The notes below the pieces were generated by a model, which saw only the letters and a list, made by a program, of their open reading frames with translations, did no database searches and had not been told where the DNA came from. DNA of 64,000 nt, taken from the NCBI GenBank assembly GCA_963529665.1, contig CAUSAG010000001.1:118719-182718 (forward strand). Reading direction: 5' to 3'. A program made the position numbers and the translations under genes. The first letter of the stretch is position 1; each line of letters opens with the position of its first letter. Below are positions 8,541-17,004 of this stretch, one piece after another. Source of the stretch: Kingella_B sp963529665 (GTDB lineage Bacteria > Pseudomonadota > Gammaproteobacteria > Burkholderiales > Neisseriaceae).

Positions 8541-8576
8541 TTTCAGGCTGCCTTGATTGCGATAGGCAGCCTGAAA
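8541..8576. terminator. DUS stem-loop after hfq
   Basis: TTTCAGGCTGCCT / AGGCAGCCTGAAA, 13-bp stem with a 10-nt loop. A second DUS pair at 8624-8665 lies before the spoT stop, giving each convergent gene its own stem-loop. Confidence 0.7.
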
Positions 8577-8676
8577 TGTTTTTGGGGATGGAAAAGCGAT
8601 GCCCTATCAACAAAACATCAATTAAGGCAGCCTGAAACTTGCTTTGCTGGTTTTCAGGCTGCCTTTCAATTTCACA

Positions 8677-10842
8677 TCATACCCGCGTAACCTTGCGCAC
8701 TTGCGGGATTTGGTGCAACGCCGCCATCACTTCGTTCAAATGCGCCAAATCGTGCACATTCAGATTAAAGCGGAATTCCACAAAGCCTTCACTGCCGCTT
8801 TGCGATTTGGATAGCGTATCCACCGATGCAATATCGGCGCCGTTATCAGAAATGGCAGAAGTAATCGCCGCCAAGAGCGCGTGCGCATCCACCGATGAAA
8901 CCACCACCGCCGTGTCGTATATTTTGCGCGCGTTGTTTGGCAGCATTGCCCAATCGGCATCCAGCTGATGCTCATTGTCGGTTTTGAGCAAGGTGGGGCA
9001 GTTGTCGCGATGGATAATCACGCCTTGGTCGGCAACAATCACCGCGCGCACGCTGTCGCCTGGCAGCGGCAAGCAACATTTGCCCAAATGCACATGCGGC
9101 ATTTCGTTGCTGTTCACTTGAATCGGGCTGAGTTTCACTTCGCCGCCCCAATGCTCGCCTGCTAAATCGGCAATTTCCATCGCCACGGATACGGGCAACA
9201 GCCGCCCCATGCCCACTTGATACAACACATCTTCAAAGGTTTGCTTTTTCTCAACCAGCGATTGCAGATATTTGTCTTTCAGCGTTTCAGACTGCGCCAC
9301 TTTTTTCGGCAGCAGGCTGTTTAACGCGCGGGCAAGCAGGCGTTCGCCCAAGGTAATCGCATCGGCATGGCTGGTATTTTTAATATAGCTGCGGATGGCG
9401 CTGCGGGCACGACTAGACTTGGCAAAATTGAGCCAAGCGGGGTTGGGCTTGCCTTGCGCGGAAGTGATAATTTCCACCGTATCGCCCGTTTTCAGCTTGG
9501 TATTGAGCGGCACGGCAACGCGATTCACGCGCGCGCCCACGCAGCGATGCCCAATGTCGGTGTGGATGGTGTAGGCAAAATCAATCGGCGTTGCGCCGCG
9601 CGGCAGCGTGATGATTTTGCCTTTGGGCGTAACGATATAGACTTCGTTGGGAAACAAATCCACTTTAACGTGTTCCAAAAATTCCATCGCGTTGGCGCTG
9701 CGGGCTTGCAAATCCAAAATATTTTGCAGCCATTGGTTGGTGCGCAGTGTGGCTTCGTCTTCCTTGCTGGATTTGGATTTATACGCCCAATGGCTGGCAA
9801 CGCCCACTTCGGCGATGGCGTGCATTTCGCGCGTGCGGATTTGGATTTCAATCGGCAAGCCGTATGGACCGTTGAGCGTGGTGTGCAGCGATTTGTAGCC
9901 GTTGGATTTGGGGATGGCGATGTAGTCTTTGAATTTGCCTGGGCGTGGCTGATACAGGCTGTGCAACGCGCCCAATGCGGCGTAACACGCGGGGACGCTG
10001 TTCACAATCACGCGAAAGCCGTAGATGTCCAACACTTCTTCAAATTTGAGCTTTTTGGACAGCATTTTTTGATGGATGTTGTAGAGATTTTTCTCGCGCC
10101 CGCGAATTTGCGCTTCAATATTGCAGGCAACAAGGCGGATGTTGATTTCGCGCAGCACGCGGTCAATCACATCATGGCGATTCTTTTTAAACGCGGTCAT
10201 GGCGCGTTTGAGAATTTCGTAACGCTTGGGGTGCATGGCTTGGAACGACAAGTCTTGCAGCTCGCGGTAAACATGGTTTAGCCCCAAGCGGTTGGCGATG
10301 GGAGCGTAAACTTCCAGTGTTTCAGTGGCGATGCGGCGGCGGCTGGCGGGGCTTTTTGCGCCGAGTGTGCGCATATTGTGCAGGCGGTCGGATAGTTTCA
10401 CGATAATCACGCGCACGTCTTTGGTCATCGCCAAAATCAGTTTGCGAAAGCTCTCGGCTTGCTGCTCGGCTTGGCTGTCAAATTTCAGGTTTTCTAATTT
10501 GGACAAGCCGTCCACCATTTCGGCGATGGTGTCGCCAAAATCGCTTGCCATCTGCGCTTTGGTAACAGGCGTGTCTTCCAACACATCGTGCATCAAGCCT
10601 GCGCTTAGGGATTGAATGTCCATGTGCCAACGGGCAAGCTCGGTGGCAACGGCGATGGGGTGGGTGATGTAGGGCTCGCCGCTTTTGCGCGTTTGCCCGT
10701 CGTGGGCGTGAAAGGCGTAGGCGCAGGCGGTTTCAAGCTGCTGCTGCTCGGCATCGGAAAGATAGTTGGCTTCGCGAAACAGCTTGTTGCGATAGTCGGC
10801 GGTTAAGTCGTCGTAAGGGGCTTGGGGAGATGGAATCGGCAT
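8677..10842 (-). CDS. spoT: Bifunctional (p)ppGpp synthetase/hydrolase SpoT
   Basis: Makes and destroys the alarmone (p)ppGpp in the stringent response. The 721 residues show the full long-RSH layout: an HD hydrolase domain with intact HDVLEDT (about residues 84-90) and DRLHNMRT; a synthetase domain with YGFRVIV and EVGVASHWAYK; a TGS domain (about 400-460, beginning VYIVTPKGKIITLPRGATPIDFAY); and a C-terminal ACT domain (about 645-715). The intact HD motif argues for SpoT/Rel rather than hydrolase-dead RelA. It lies downstream of gmk and rpoZ as in many proteobacteria, but separated by a small extra gene and DUS stem-loops. Confidence 0.95.
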   Translation of the reverse strand: MPIPSPQAPYDDLTADYRNKLFREANYLSDAEQQQLETACAYAFHAHDGQTRKSGEPYITHPIAVATELARWHMDIQSLSAGLMHDVLEDTPVTKAQMASDFGDTIAEMVDGLSKLENLKFDSQAEQQAESFRKLILAMTKDVRVIIVKLSDRLHNMRTLGAKSPASRRRIATETLEVYAPIANRLGLNHVYRELQDLSFQAMHPKRYEILKRAMTAFKKNRHDVIDRVLREINIRLVACNIEAQIRGREKNLYNIHQKMLSKKLKFEEVLDIYGFRVIVNSVPACYAALGALHSLYQPRPGKFKDYIAIPKSNGYKSLHTTLNGPYGLPIEIQIRTREMHAIAEVGVASHWAYKSKSSKEDEATLRTNQWLQNILDLQARSANAMEFLEHVKVDLFPNEVYIVTPKGKIITLPRGATPIDFAYTIHTDIGHRCVGARVNRVAVPLNTKLKTGDTVEIITSAQGKPNPAWLNFAKSSRARSAIRSYIKNTSHADAITLGERLLARALNSLLPKKVAQSETLKDKYLQSLVEKKQTFEDVLYQVGMGRLLPVSVAMEIADLAGEHWGGEVKLSPIQVNSNEMPHVHLGKCCLPLPGDSVRAVIVADQGVIIHRDNCPTLLKTDNEHQLDADWAMLPNNARKIYDTAVVVSSVDAHALLAAITSAISDNGADIASVDTLSKSQSGSEGFVEFRFNLNVHDLAHLNEVMAALHQIPQVRKVTRV

Positions 10843-10862
10843 GGTGTGTGGCTTTAAGTTGT

Positions 10863-10904
10863 TTTCAGGCTGCCTTTGGGGCGTGAGTTTAGGCAGCCTG
10901 AAAA
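10863..10904. terminator. DUS inverted pair before spoT
   Basis: TTTCAGGCTGCCT and AGGCAGCCTGAAA lie between the 11001 gene and spoT, with a second pair at about 10948-10990. They could uncouple spoT from the upstream genes. Confidence 0.5.
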
Positions 10905-11000
10905 TGGGGTGGAATGTGTTTGTTGATATGTTTGCTATGAGACAGTAAGGCAGCCTGAAAAGCCAAAAGCGGCGCTACGCAGGCTGCCTTTGAACAAGCG

Positions 11001-11345
11001 TTATTCGTGTTTGCGCAACAGCTTGTTAATCTCGGCATCGTAGTTCGCGCAGAAATTAGGTGCGCTGGCTTTTTTCAGGTATTTGGTGCGCAGCGTGTCG
11101 GCGTTTTGTTTTAGCTTGGCTATGCTTTTGTCGTTGTATTGCGCGCAGCTGTGTTTGTCTAATGCTTGCGATACGCGCGGGGCGTATTTTTGCTGAATCT
11201 CATCAACCGATACGCCGCATTGCGCGGTATAAACTCCGATGGCAAAACCCACTTCGTTGATTTGATCGCAACGGCGCTCTTGCAGCCAAGAAGCATTGGC
11301 AAACACGGGCAGCAAAATGGTAAGCAGGGCAAATTTTTTAAGCAT
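11001..11345 (-). CDS. Small exported protein with four cysteines
   Basis: 114 residues from ATG 11345-11343, which is preceded by a good GGAAAC ribosome site; the open frame reaches 11417 but this start gives a clean signal peptide, MLKKFALLTILLPVFANA, with cleavage after ANA. The mature part is about 96 residues and has four cysteines (in RRCDQ, AQCGV, HSCAQ, NFCAN), suggesting two disulfides in the periplasm. I do not recognise a family. It sits between rpoZ and spoT, where those genes are normally adjacent. Confidence 0.75.
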   Translation of the reverse strand: MLKKFALLTILLPVFANASWLQERRCDQINEVGFAIGVYTAQCGVSVDEIQQKYAPRVSQALDKHSCAQYNDKSIAKLKQNADTLRTKYLKKASAPNFCANYDAEINKLLRKHE

Positions 11346-11413
11346 AATGTTTCCTTTTTGATTCTTGGATAAGATTTCAGGCTGCCCAAAACACACAGGC
11401 AGCCTGAAAATAA

Positions 11414-11623
11414 TCATTTAACGCGCGACAAGATTTCGTTGGCTGTAATCTGCCCAGCAGCGATTTCGCGCAATGCTGTTACCGTTGGCTTATCGTTGCG
11501 CAAATCGTCCACCAAAGGTGTGGTGCCGTTTTCAAGCTGGCGGGCGCGGCGCGCGGCGGCAAGGGTTAAATCAAAATGATTGGGGATTTTTTCAATGCAT
11601 TCTTCAACGGTAATACGAGCCAT
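11414..11623 (-). CDS. rpoZ: DNA-directed RNA polymerase omega subunit
   Basis: Small subunit that supports RNA polymerase assembly and, in other proteobacteria, forms part of a ppGpp site. The 69 residues begin MARITVEECIEKIPNHFDLTLAAARRARQL, the conserved omega start, and the family's variable C-end is short. AAGGA precedes the ATG. It lies between gmk and spoT, the usual association with the stringent-response gene. Confidence 0.97.
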   Translation of the reverse strand: MARITVEECIEKIPNHFDLTLAAARRARQLENGTTPLVDDLRNDKPTVTALREIAAGQITANEILSRVK

Positions 11624-11704
11624 GTTTGTTTTCCTTGGAGTTATGGTTTAACGGCAGCCTGAAAGCCATTGGCGTGGATTCAGGCAGCCTGAAAGATTTG
11701 AATT

Positions 11705-12319
11705 TTAAAGATTTTGTAATATTTTTTCAACGTTTAACGTTTGATTACGCAGCGACAAGCGTTGCGCTTTAAAAATATGCAGCAAATCGCTTTCCGTCTG
11801 CACCAAATCGTTGTTGATCACAACATAATCAAACGCAAAGGCATAGCGAATTTCCTGCTCCGCTTCGCTCAAACGCCGCGCAATGACTTCTTCGTTGTCG
11901 GTTTGGCGGTTGCGCAAACGCTGTTCCAGCACCGCAAGCGATGGCGGCAAAATGAAAATACTCACCGCATCGGGCAATGCTTTGCGCACTTGCTCCGCGC
12001 CTTGCACATCAATTTCCAAAATCACATCAAAGCCTTGCGCGCACATTTCTTGCACCGCCGCCGCGCTGGTGCCATACAAATTGCCAAACACTTCGGCGTG
12101 TTCCAAAAACGCGCCCTGCCCCACCAATTCGGTAAAATGCTCGCGTGTGGTGAAATAATAATGCTTGCCGTGTTGCTCGTTTTCGCGCGGCTCTCGCGTG
12201 GTGTGCGAAATGGAAACGCGAATTTGCGGATTATGCGCGGTTAAACGCGAAACCAGCGTGGTTTTGCCTGTGCCCGATGCGGCGGAAATGATGAATACAT
12301 TGCCTTTGGCGTTCGTCAT
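11705..12319 (-). CDS. gmk: Guanylate kinase
   Basis: Phosphorylates GMP to GDP with ATP in the cytoplasm. 204 residues, the normal length. The P-loop is SAASGTGKTTL near residues 12-22, the GMP-binding region has SHTTREPRENEQHGKHYYF, and the lid has RLRNRQTDNEEVIARRL. AAAGG precedes the ATG. It is the first gene of the leftward gmk-rpoZ cluster. Its upstream side is AT-rich and abuts repeat family A copy 2. Confidence 0.96.
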   Translation of the reverse strand: MTNAKGNVFIISAASGTGKTTLVSRLTAHNPQIRVSISHTTREPRENEQHGKHYYFTTREHFTELVGQGAFLEHAEVFGNLYGTSAAAVQEMCAQGFDVILEIDVQGAEQVRKALPDAVSIFILPPSLAVLEQRLRNRQTDNEEVIARRLSEAEQEIRYAFAFDYVVINNDLVQTESDLLHIFKAQRLSLRNQTLNVEKILQNL

Positions 12320-12432
12320 TTTGTTTACCTTTGATTACAAACCAATTACAAATAATCACAATTATGCCATAGTTTTCAGGCTGCCTGAACCACCGCGCGG
12401 GCTTTGTATCAGGCATCCTGAAAATGGGTTTT

Positions 12433-12958
12433 GTGCTTTGTGGTTGGCTTGGAGTTTAGCTTTAACCATGCGTCTCATGCCGACGGGGCACTTACTTTTC
12501 TTTGCTTCGCCAAAGATGAGAACCTGCATTCGCTATCTGCACGGCTGCTTTTGCATTCATTGAATACGCCTACTGCGTTGCCAAGCCAAGCTAATAGTCT
12601 CGCTATTAACTTGTCTTGTCGCCTTGTATTCGTATTCACTGAATACAAAATCCGCTCGCGCAGATAACGAATACAGGTTCTAGCAAAAGAAAGGCGACCC
12701 CGACGTGCAGGTTTGGCTACGCCAAACTTCCCTCACTCCGCATCCTTTTTTCGGCGCGTGCGAACTAGCCGCGCTTTGCGCGTCGTCGGACAAGCGCACG
12801 CCTTTTTCCGAAAAAAGAATGCTCCGTTCGGCTGGACGTAGGGGAGTGGGCAGTAGCATTAAACATTTGTGAAAAGTTAGGCAGCCTGAAAGCCAATCTA
12901 TCCTGTAAAAAATGTTTGACTTAATACCAAACGTTTTTTTGTTTTTCAGGCTGCCTAA
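12433..12958 (+). repeat. Repeat family A, copy 2 (contains the 163-bp element)
   Basis: Aligned throughout with 4721-5245. The second hairpin here is GTTTGGC/GCCAAAC (12711-12727), where copy 1 has GTTCGC/GCGAAC: the sequence changes but pairing stays. The 163-bp element is at the same internal site. Confidence 0.85.
12519..12681 (+). mobile_element. 163-bp MITE-like element, copy 2
   Basis: Same length and ends as 4807-4969 and nearly identical inside. It shares the same insertion point, so the two larger repeats may have been duplicated after insertion. Confidence 0.7.
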
Positions 12959-13011
12959 CGAGATTGCAACAGTTTCATCCCCAATCCATTAAAGCAACCT
13001 GAAACCATTAA

Positions 13012-13050
13012 GACAGCCTGCGTAGTGCAGCGGAGTTGCGAAGCTAAAAC
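13012..13050 (+). repeat. Short DUS-linked repeat (family D)
   Basis: Nearly the same sequence as 7457-7494, placed just beyond the yfgM terminator. Confidence 0.55.
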
Positions 13051-13079
13051 AAAAAACCCAACGTTCATTCGCTGGGTTT
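13049..13079 (-). terminator. Rho-independent terminator of yfgM-hisS
   Basis: On the minus strand, AAACCCAGCG-AATGAA-CGTTGGGTTT forms a 10-bp stem (one G-T pair) followed by TTTTTTGTTTT. Confidence 0.85.
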
Positions 13080-13100
13080 CGTTTACATCAAGCCAAAGCA

Positions 13101-13697
13101 TCAAAGCTGACTCATTTTCATCTGAATCAACTGCCGATTGCCCGAGTTTTCAGGCAGCTTATCCAACGCCAGTTTATACGCCGCGCTGGCTTCTTTCGCT
13201 TTGCCTTGCGCCGCGAACACATCGCCTTTGGCTTCGTTAATCAACGGCTGATACGGCTCGCTCACAGGCATGGCAAGCGTTTTAAGCGCATCGTCGTATT
13301 TTTTCTGCTGAATGTAAACATTCGCCAAATTCTGCATTGCGGCAGCCTGAAAAACGGGCGTTTTATCGTTTACCAACACCCATTGATACGCCTTTACCGC
13401 ATCATCCAGCTTGCCCGCTTGGAACAACGCCGCCGCCGTTTGCAAGCTCGCCTGCGTGGTTGCCGTGTCTTTGGGGAATTGCTGCTGCAACGCTGCCAAT
13501 TTCGCCGCATCGCCTTTCACTTGCGAAGCCAATTGCGCCGCCTGCGTGCTGCCTTGATGCGCCCGCCCCTGATACGCCACATAGCCCACATAGCCCAACG
13601 CGCCCGCCACCAGCACCGCCGCAATCCATTTGCCGCCGCTGTGCCACAGATGCTTCGCTGTGTTGATGCTTTCTTGTTCGTCGTGATAACCCGCCAT
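13101..13697 (-). CDS. yfgM: YfgM family tetratricopeptide membrane protein
   Basis: Single-pass inner-membrane protein; relatives are an accessory subunit of the SecYEG translocon that links to periplasmic chaperones. The start used is ATG 13697-13695 (MAGYHDEQESINTAKHLW), which shares its A with the hisS stop as TAATG; an ATG at 13712 would overlap hisS further. About 198 residues: a short cytoplasmic segment, one membrane span (about 24-42), then a periplasmic tetratricopeptide-like region. The hisS-yfgM order is normally followed by bamB, which is not here; a terminator ends the operon. Confidence 0.88.
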   Translation of the reverse strand: MAGYHDEQESINTAKHLWHSGGKWIAAVLVAGALGYVGYVAYQGRAHQGSTQAAQLASQVKGDAAKLAALQQQFPKDTATTQASLQTAAALFQAGKLDDAVKAYQWVLVNDKTPVFQAAAMQNLANVYIQQKKYDDALKTLAMPVSEPYQPLINEAKGDVFAAQGKAKEASAAYKLALDKLPENSGNRQLIQMKMSQL

Positions 13698-14992
13698 TAT
13701 TGTGTACTCCACTCATTCAATTGTTGAATCAAATTATCGGCGGCAACAGTCATCTGTCCGCGCTCGCCGCGTAAGTCTTTGATGGTAACCGTGTTTTGCG
13801 CCACTTCGTCTTCCGCGATAATCACGGCAAACGCTGCGTCCGATTGGTCGGCACGCTTAAATTGATTTTTCAGCTTGGTGCTGCCTGAAAACTGCGCCAC
13901 GTTCCAACCCGCATCGCGCAAAGTTTTCGCGTGTTGCATCGCCACCAACGTTGCGCCTTCGCCCTGCTGCATCACAAACACATCGGGCGCAAAATCGGCT
14001 TTCAGGCTGCCATATTCGCGCACCAGAAGCAGCAGCCGCTCAATGCCCATCGCAAAGCCGATAGACGGCGTGGCGCGTCCGCCCAGCTCTTCCATCAAGC
14101 CATCATAACGCCCACCGCCGCACACGGTTGCCTGCGCACCGAGCTTGTCGGTCGTCCATTCAAACACGGTGTGGTTGTAATAATCCAAGCCGCGCACCAA
14201 ACGCGGATTTTCTATGTATTTGATTTGCAAACCATCCAACAGCGCTTTGAACGTGTTGTAGTGTTGCAAAGAGGCTTCGCCCAAATAATCCAACAGGCGC
14301 GGCGCGGCGTTGCAGATGTCTTGCAAGGCGGGGTTCTTGCTGTCTAATACGCGCAAAGGATTGGTGTGCAAACGGCGTTTGCTGTCTTCATCCAATTGCT
14401 CTTCGTGTTGCGACAAATACGCCACCAAAGCGGCGCGGTGGGCGGCACGTTCTTCGCGGTTGCCCAAGCTGTTGATTTCCAGCGTTAATTGCTCGCTGAT
14501 GCCCAATTCGCGCCACAAATCGGCGCACATGGCGATGATTTCCGCATCAATATCGGGGTCGGCAAAGCCCAGCGCTTCAATGCCCACTTGGTGAAACTGA
14601 CGGTAACGCCCTTTTTGCGGGCGTTCGGCGCGAAACATGGCACCCATGTACCACAATTTTTGCGGCGCGGCATAGGTTAAATCGTGTTCCACCACGGCGC
14701 GTAGGCAGCTTGCTGTGCCCTCGGGGCGCAGGCTGAGGCTGGTTTCGCCTGCGTTGTCGTTAAACGTGTACATTTCCTTGCCCACCACATCGGTTTCTTC
14801 GCCAATGGAGCGCACGAATAAATTGGTATGCTCCACAATCGGCGTGCGGATTTGCTTGTAGCCGAACCGTTGCGTCCACTTTTGCACTTGGTTTTCAAAT
14901 GATTGCCAGAAATCGGCAGTGAGCTTGAAGTCTTTTTGTTCAACGGGCAGAAGGTCGTTCATGCCTTTAACGGATTGGATTTTTTGCGACAT
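13697..14992 (-). CDS. hisS: Histidine--tRNA ligase
   Basis: Class II aminoacyl-tRNA synthetase charging tRNA-His. 431 residues, the usual size. Motif 2 is seen in MFRAERPQKGRYRQFHQVG, the histidine-A motifs in GLDYYNHTVFEW and CGGGRYDGL, and motif 3 in GFAMGIERLLLL. The C-terminal anticodon-binding domain follows from about residue 335. It starts the operon with yfgM by a one-base overlap of stop and start. Confidence 0.97.
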   Translation of the reverse strand: MSQKIQSVKGMNDLLPVEQKDFKLTADFWQSFENQVQKWTQRFGYKQIRTPIVEHTNLFVRSIGEETDVVGKEMYTFNDNAGETSLSLRPEGTASCLRAVVEHDLTYAAPQKLWYMGAMFRAERPQKGRYRQFHQVGIEALGFADPDIDAEIIAMCADLWRELGISEQLTLEINSLGNREERAAHRAALVAYLSQHEEQLDEDSKRRLHTNPLRVLDSKNPALQDICNAAPRLLDYLGEASLQHYNTFKALLDGLQIKYIENPRLVRGLDYYNHTVFEWTTDKLGAQATVCGGGRYDGLMEELGGRATPSIGFAMGIERLLLLVREYGSLKADFAPDVFVMQQGEGATLVAMQHAKTLRDAGWNVAQFSGSTKLKNQFKRADQSDAAFAVIIAEDEVAQNTVTIKDLRGERGQMTVAADNLIQQLNEWSTQ

Positions 14993-15091
14993 TTTGCGGC
15001 TTTCGGATAATCTAACTGGGTTTTCAGGCTGCCTGAAAAAAGCGCGTATTGTAACCGATTTCAGGCTGCCTATTTTGCTAAAATATCGTTC

Positions 15092-16009
15092 ATGAAACCC
15101 AACCCCCTGCCCATGCTAAACGGCATCAAACCCAGCTATCTAAACCTGCCGCACGATAAGCAATACATCGGCAAACCGCTGCTGTGCTATTTACGCGCCC
15201 GCTTTCCGTTTATCGCCGAAAATATTTGGCGCGCGCGGCTCAACAGCGGCATGGTGGTGAACCAGCGCGGCGATCCGTTGCACGAAAATGTGTTGTACCA
15301 AGCAGGAGAAAAGATTTTTTACTACCGCGAAATCAGCCGCGATGCCGAGCCGCGTATCCCGTTTGACGAAAAAATCTTGTGGCTGGACGATGATTTGATT
15401 GTGGTGGACAAGCCGCATTTTTTGCCCGTTACCCCCAGCGGGCGATTTTTGCGCGAAACGCTGCTCACCCGCCTGCGGCTGCATCCCGATTTGCAGCATC
15501 TGAATACTGCCGACATCACACCGCTGCATCGTTTGGACAAAGACACCGCAGGCGTGATGCTGTTTTCGCACAATCCTGCCACCCGCGCGGCGTATCACGC
15601 GCTGTTCCCTAGCCATGCCATTCAAAAAACCTACCATGCGCTCGCGCCCACACGCTTGGATTTGGCTTACCCGTTTACCGTGCGTTCGCGCCTTGTGCCG
15701 AGCGAGCCGTTTTTTTTGATGCGGGAAACGGCGGGCGAGCCTAATTCGGCAACGCGCATTGCTTTGCTGGAACAGCGCGGTGGGACGAGTTTGTATGAAT
15801 TGCAGCCGATTACGGGCAAGAAACACCAGCTTCGGGTGCAGATGATGGGGCTGGGCATGCCGCTGCTAAACGATGCGCTGTATCCCGTGGTGCAGCCTGA
15901 AAACGCGGTGGACTATGCCAAGCCGTTGCAACTCTTAGCGAAGCGGTTAACTTTTATTGACCCGATAACTGGAGTGGAGCGGGTGTTTGAGAGTGAGCAG
16001 GAGTTGTGA
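15092..16009 (+). CDS. RluA-family RNA pseudouridine synthase
   Basis: Converts particular uridines in rRNA or tRNA to pseudouridine. 305 residues. An N-terminal S4-like stretch (about 35-75) is followed by the catalytic domain with HRLDKDTAGVMLF (about 149-161), whose aspartate is catalytic. A later ITGKKHQLRVQMMGLG motif matches the family RTGRTHQIRVH. Which uridine is modified cannot be told; Neisseria proteins of this type are annotated only as RluA family. The frame ends just before a DUS- and hairpin-rich gap. Confidence 0.88.
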   Translation: MKPNPLPMLNGIKPSYLNLPHDKQYIGKPLLCYLRARFPFIAENIWRARLNSGMVVNQRGDPLHENVLYQAGEKIFYYREISRDAEPRIPFDEKILWLDDDLIVVDKPHFLPVTPSGRFLRETLLTRLRLHPDLQHLNTADITPLHRLDKDTAGVMLFSHNPATRAAYHALFPSHAIQKTYHALAPTRLDLAYPFTVRSRLVPSEPFFLMRETAGEPNSATRIALLEQRGGTSLYELQPITGKKHQLRVQMMGLGMPLLNDALYPVVQPENAVDYAKPLQLLAKRLTFIDPITGVERVFESEQEL

Positions 16010-16456
16010 GCGAATGATGTGGAGACCGAAGCAGCCTGAAAATGGGGATGCTGATTTGCCCAGCGTGTCTGGCAAATTTATCCGATAGGATTGCTTGGCG
16101 ACTAGTCGTCGCTGCTTCGTTTTGCTTTTCAGGCTGCCTTTGATATGCGAACAATTAGGCAGCCTGAAAACTATTTGCCCAACACAAATTGCCAATCGCT
16201 GCACCGTTTTCAGGCTGCCACAAAGATTGCTTTAAACAATAAAGCGAGATGCAATCTGCAAAATGATAAGCAGCCTGAAAAACCAGTCCGCGCTGTTTTC
16301 AGGTTGCCTATTGCTTTCTATTTGGTTTAATGCAAGCAATGAAGCGTTGGTAGTTTGCTGATGAATACGTTCTTTAAGCCCACTTTGGCGACGAGCCGTT
16401 GCCGCTCCATTTTGGTTTTCAGGCTGCCTTTTGCACACCCAAAGGCAGCCTGAAAA
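16010..16456. other. Non-coding gap with DUS pairs and two family B hairpins
   Basis: Holds several DUS in alternating directions, a weak family B hairpin GCGACTAGTCGTCGC (16098-16112), a stronger one GGCGACGAGCCGTTGCC (16387-16403) followed by GCTCCAT, and the recX terminator. No credible gene. Confidence 0.7.
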
Positions 16457-16457
16457 C
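16415..16457. terminator. DUS stem-loop after recX
   Basis: GTTTTCAGGCTGCCTTTT pairs with AAAGGCAGCCTGAAAAC, a 17-bp stem overlapping the last base of the recX stop. Confidence 0.75.
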
Positions 16458-16915
16458 TATTCCATCTCGCCTTCATCTTCCCACGCATGCTTAACCGCAT
16501 AATTAGCAGTTTCAAAATCAAAGCCGCGGTACACAAGAAAGCGCAGGTATTTTTGCTTTTCGGCATAATCCTTGGGCGGGGCGGCGTGTTTTTTGCGCAG
16601 CACTTGGTTGGCGTTTGCTTGCTCGGTTTGGGCATCGGGCAGGTATTCGTGTATCAAGGATTCGTCTATGCCTTGCGTGGCAAGAGCGTGTTTGAGCCGT
16701 TGCGTGCCGTGTTTGGCGCTTTTGCTGTGGATGTAGGCTTCGGTGTAGCGTTCATCGGACTGCCAGTTGCGCTCGGCAAATTCGGCGACAACGGCTTCTA
16801 GTTCGCTGGGGTCTTCGGCATAGGGGGCGAGCTTGCGATAGAGCTGTTGGCGGCTGATTTCGCGGCGGGCTAGGATGTCTAGAGCGCGGGCGCGTAGGGA
16901 TTTTTGTGGGCGCAT
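16457..16915 (-). CDS. recX: RecA regulator RecX
   Basis: Binds RecA filaments and modulates recombination; in gonococci RecX assists RecA in repair and transformation. 152 residues with the three-helix repeats of the family: RARALDILARREISRQQLYRKL, then VVAEFAERNWQSDERYTEAYIHSK, and the C-terminal LRFLVYRGFDFETANYAVKHAW. recA is not in the window, as in Neisseria, where the two are apart. Confidence 0.93.
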   Translation of the reverse strand: MRPQKSLRARALDILARREISRQQLYRKLAPYAEDPSELEAVVAEFAERNWQSDERYTEAYIHSKSAKHGTQRLKHALATQGIDESLIHEYLPDAQTEQANANQVLRKKHAAPPKDYAEKQKYLRFLVYRGFDFETANYAVKHAWEDEGEME

Positions 16916-17004
16916 GGTGGGGCTTTCAGGCTGCCTTTGGGCTGGGTGTGGCTGTGATGGCAGCCTGAAAGTGTGTTTACCATTTTCAGGCTGCCTTTGG
17001 CTGT

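Noticed and set aside
12431..12667. 78-codon frame in repeat family A, shared with 4644-4955
   Set aside because: It crosses the 163-bp element boundary and is absent from the third copy; it is repeat sequence, not a gene.
16010..16456. CRISPR-like array of short repeats
   Set aside because: The repeats are DUS in alternating direction with irregular spacing; no cas genes.
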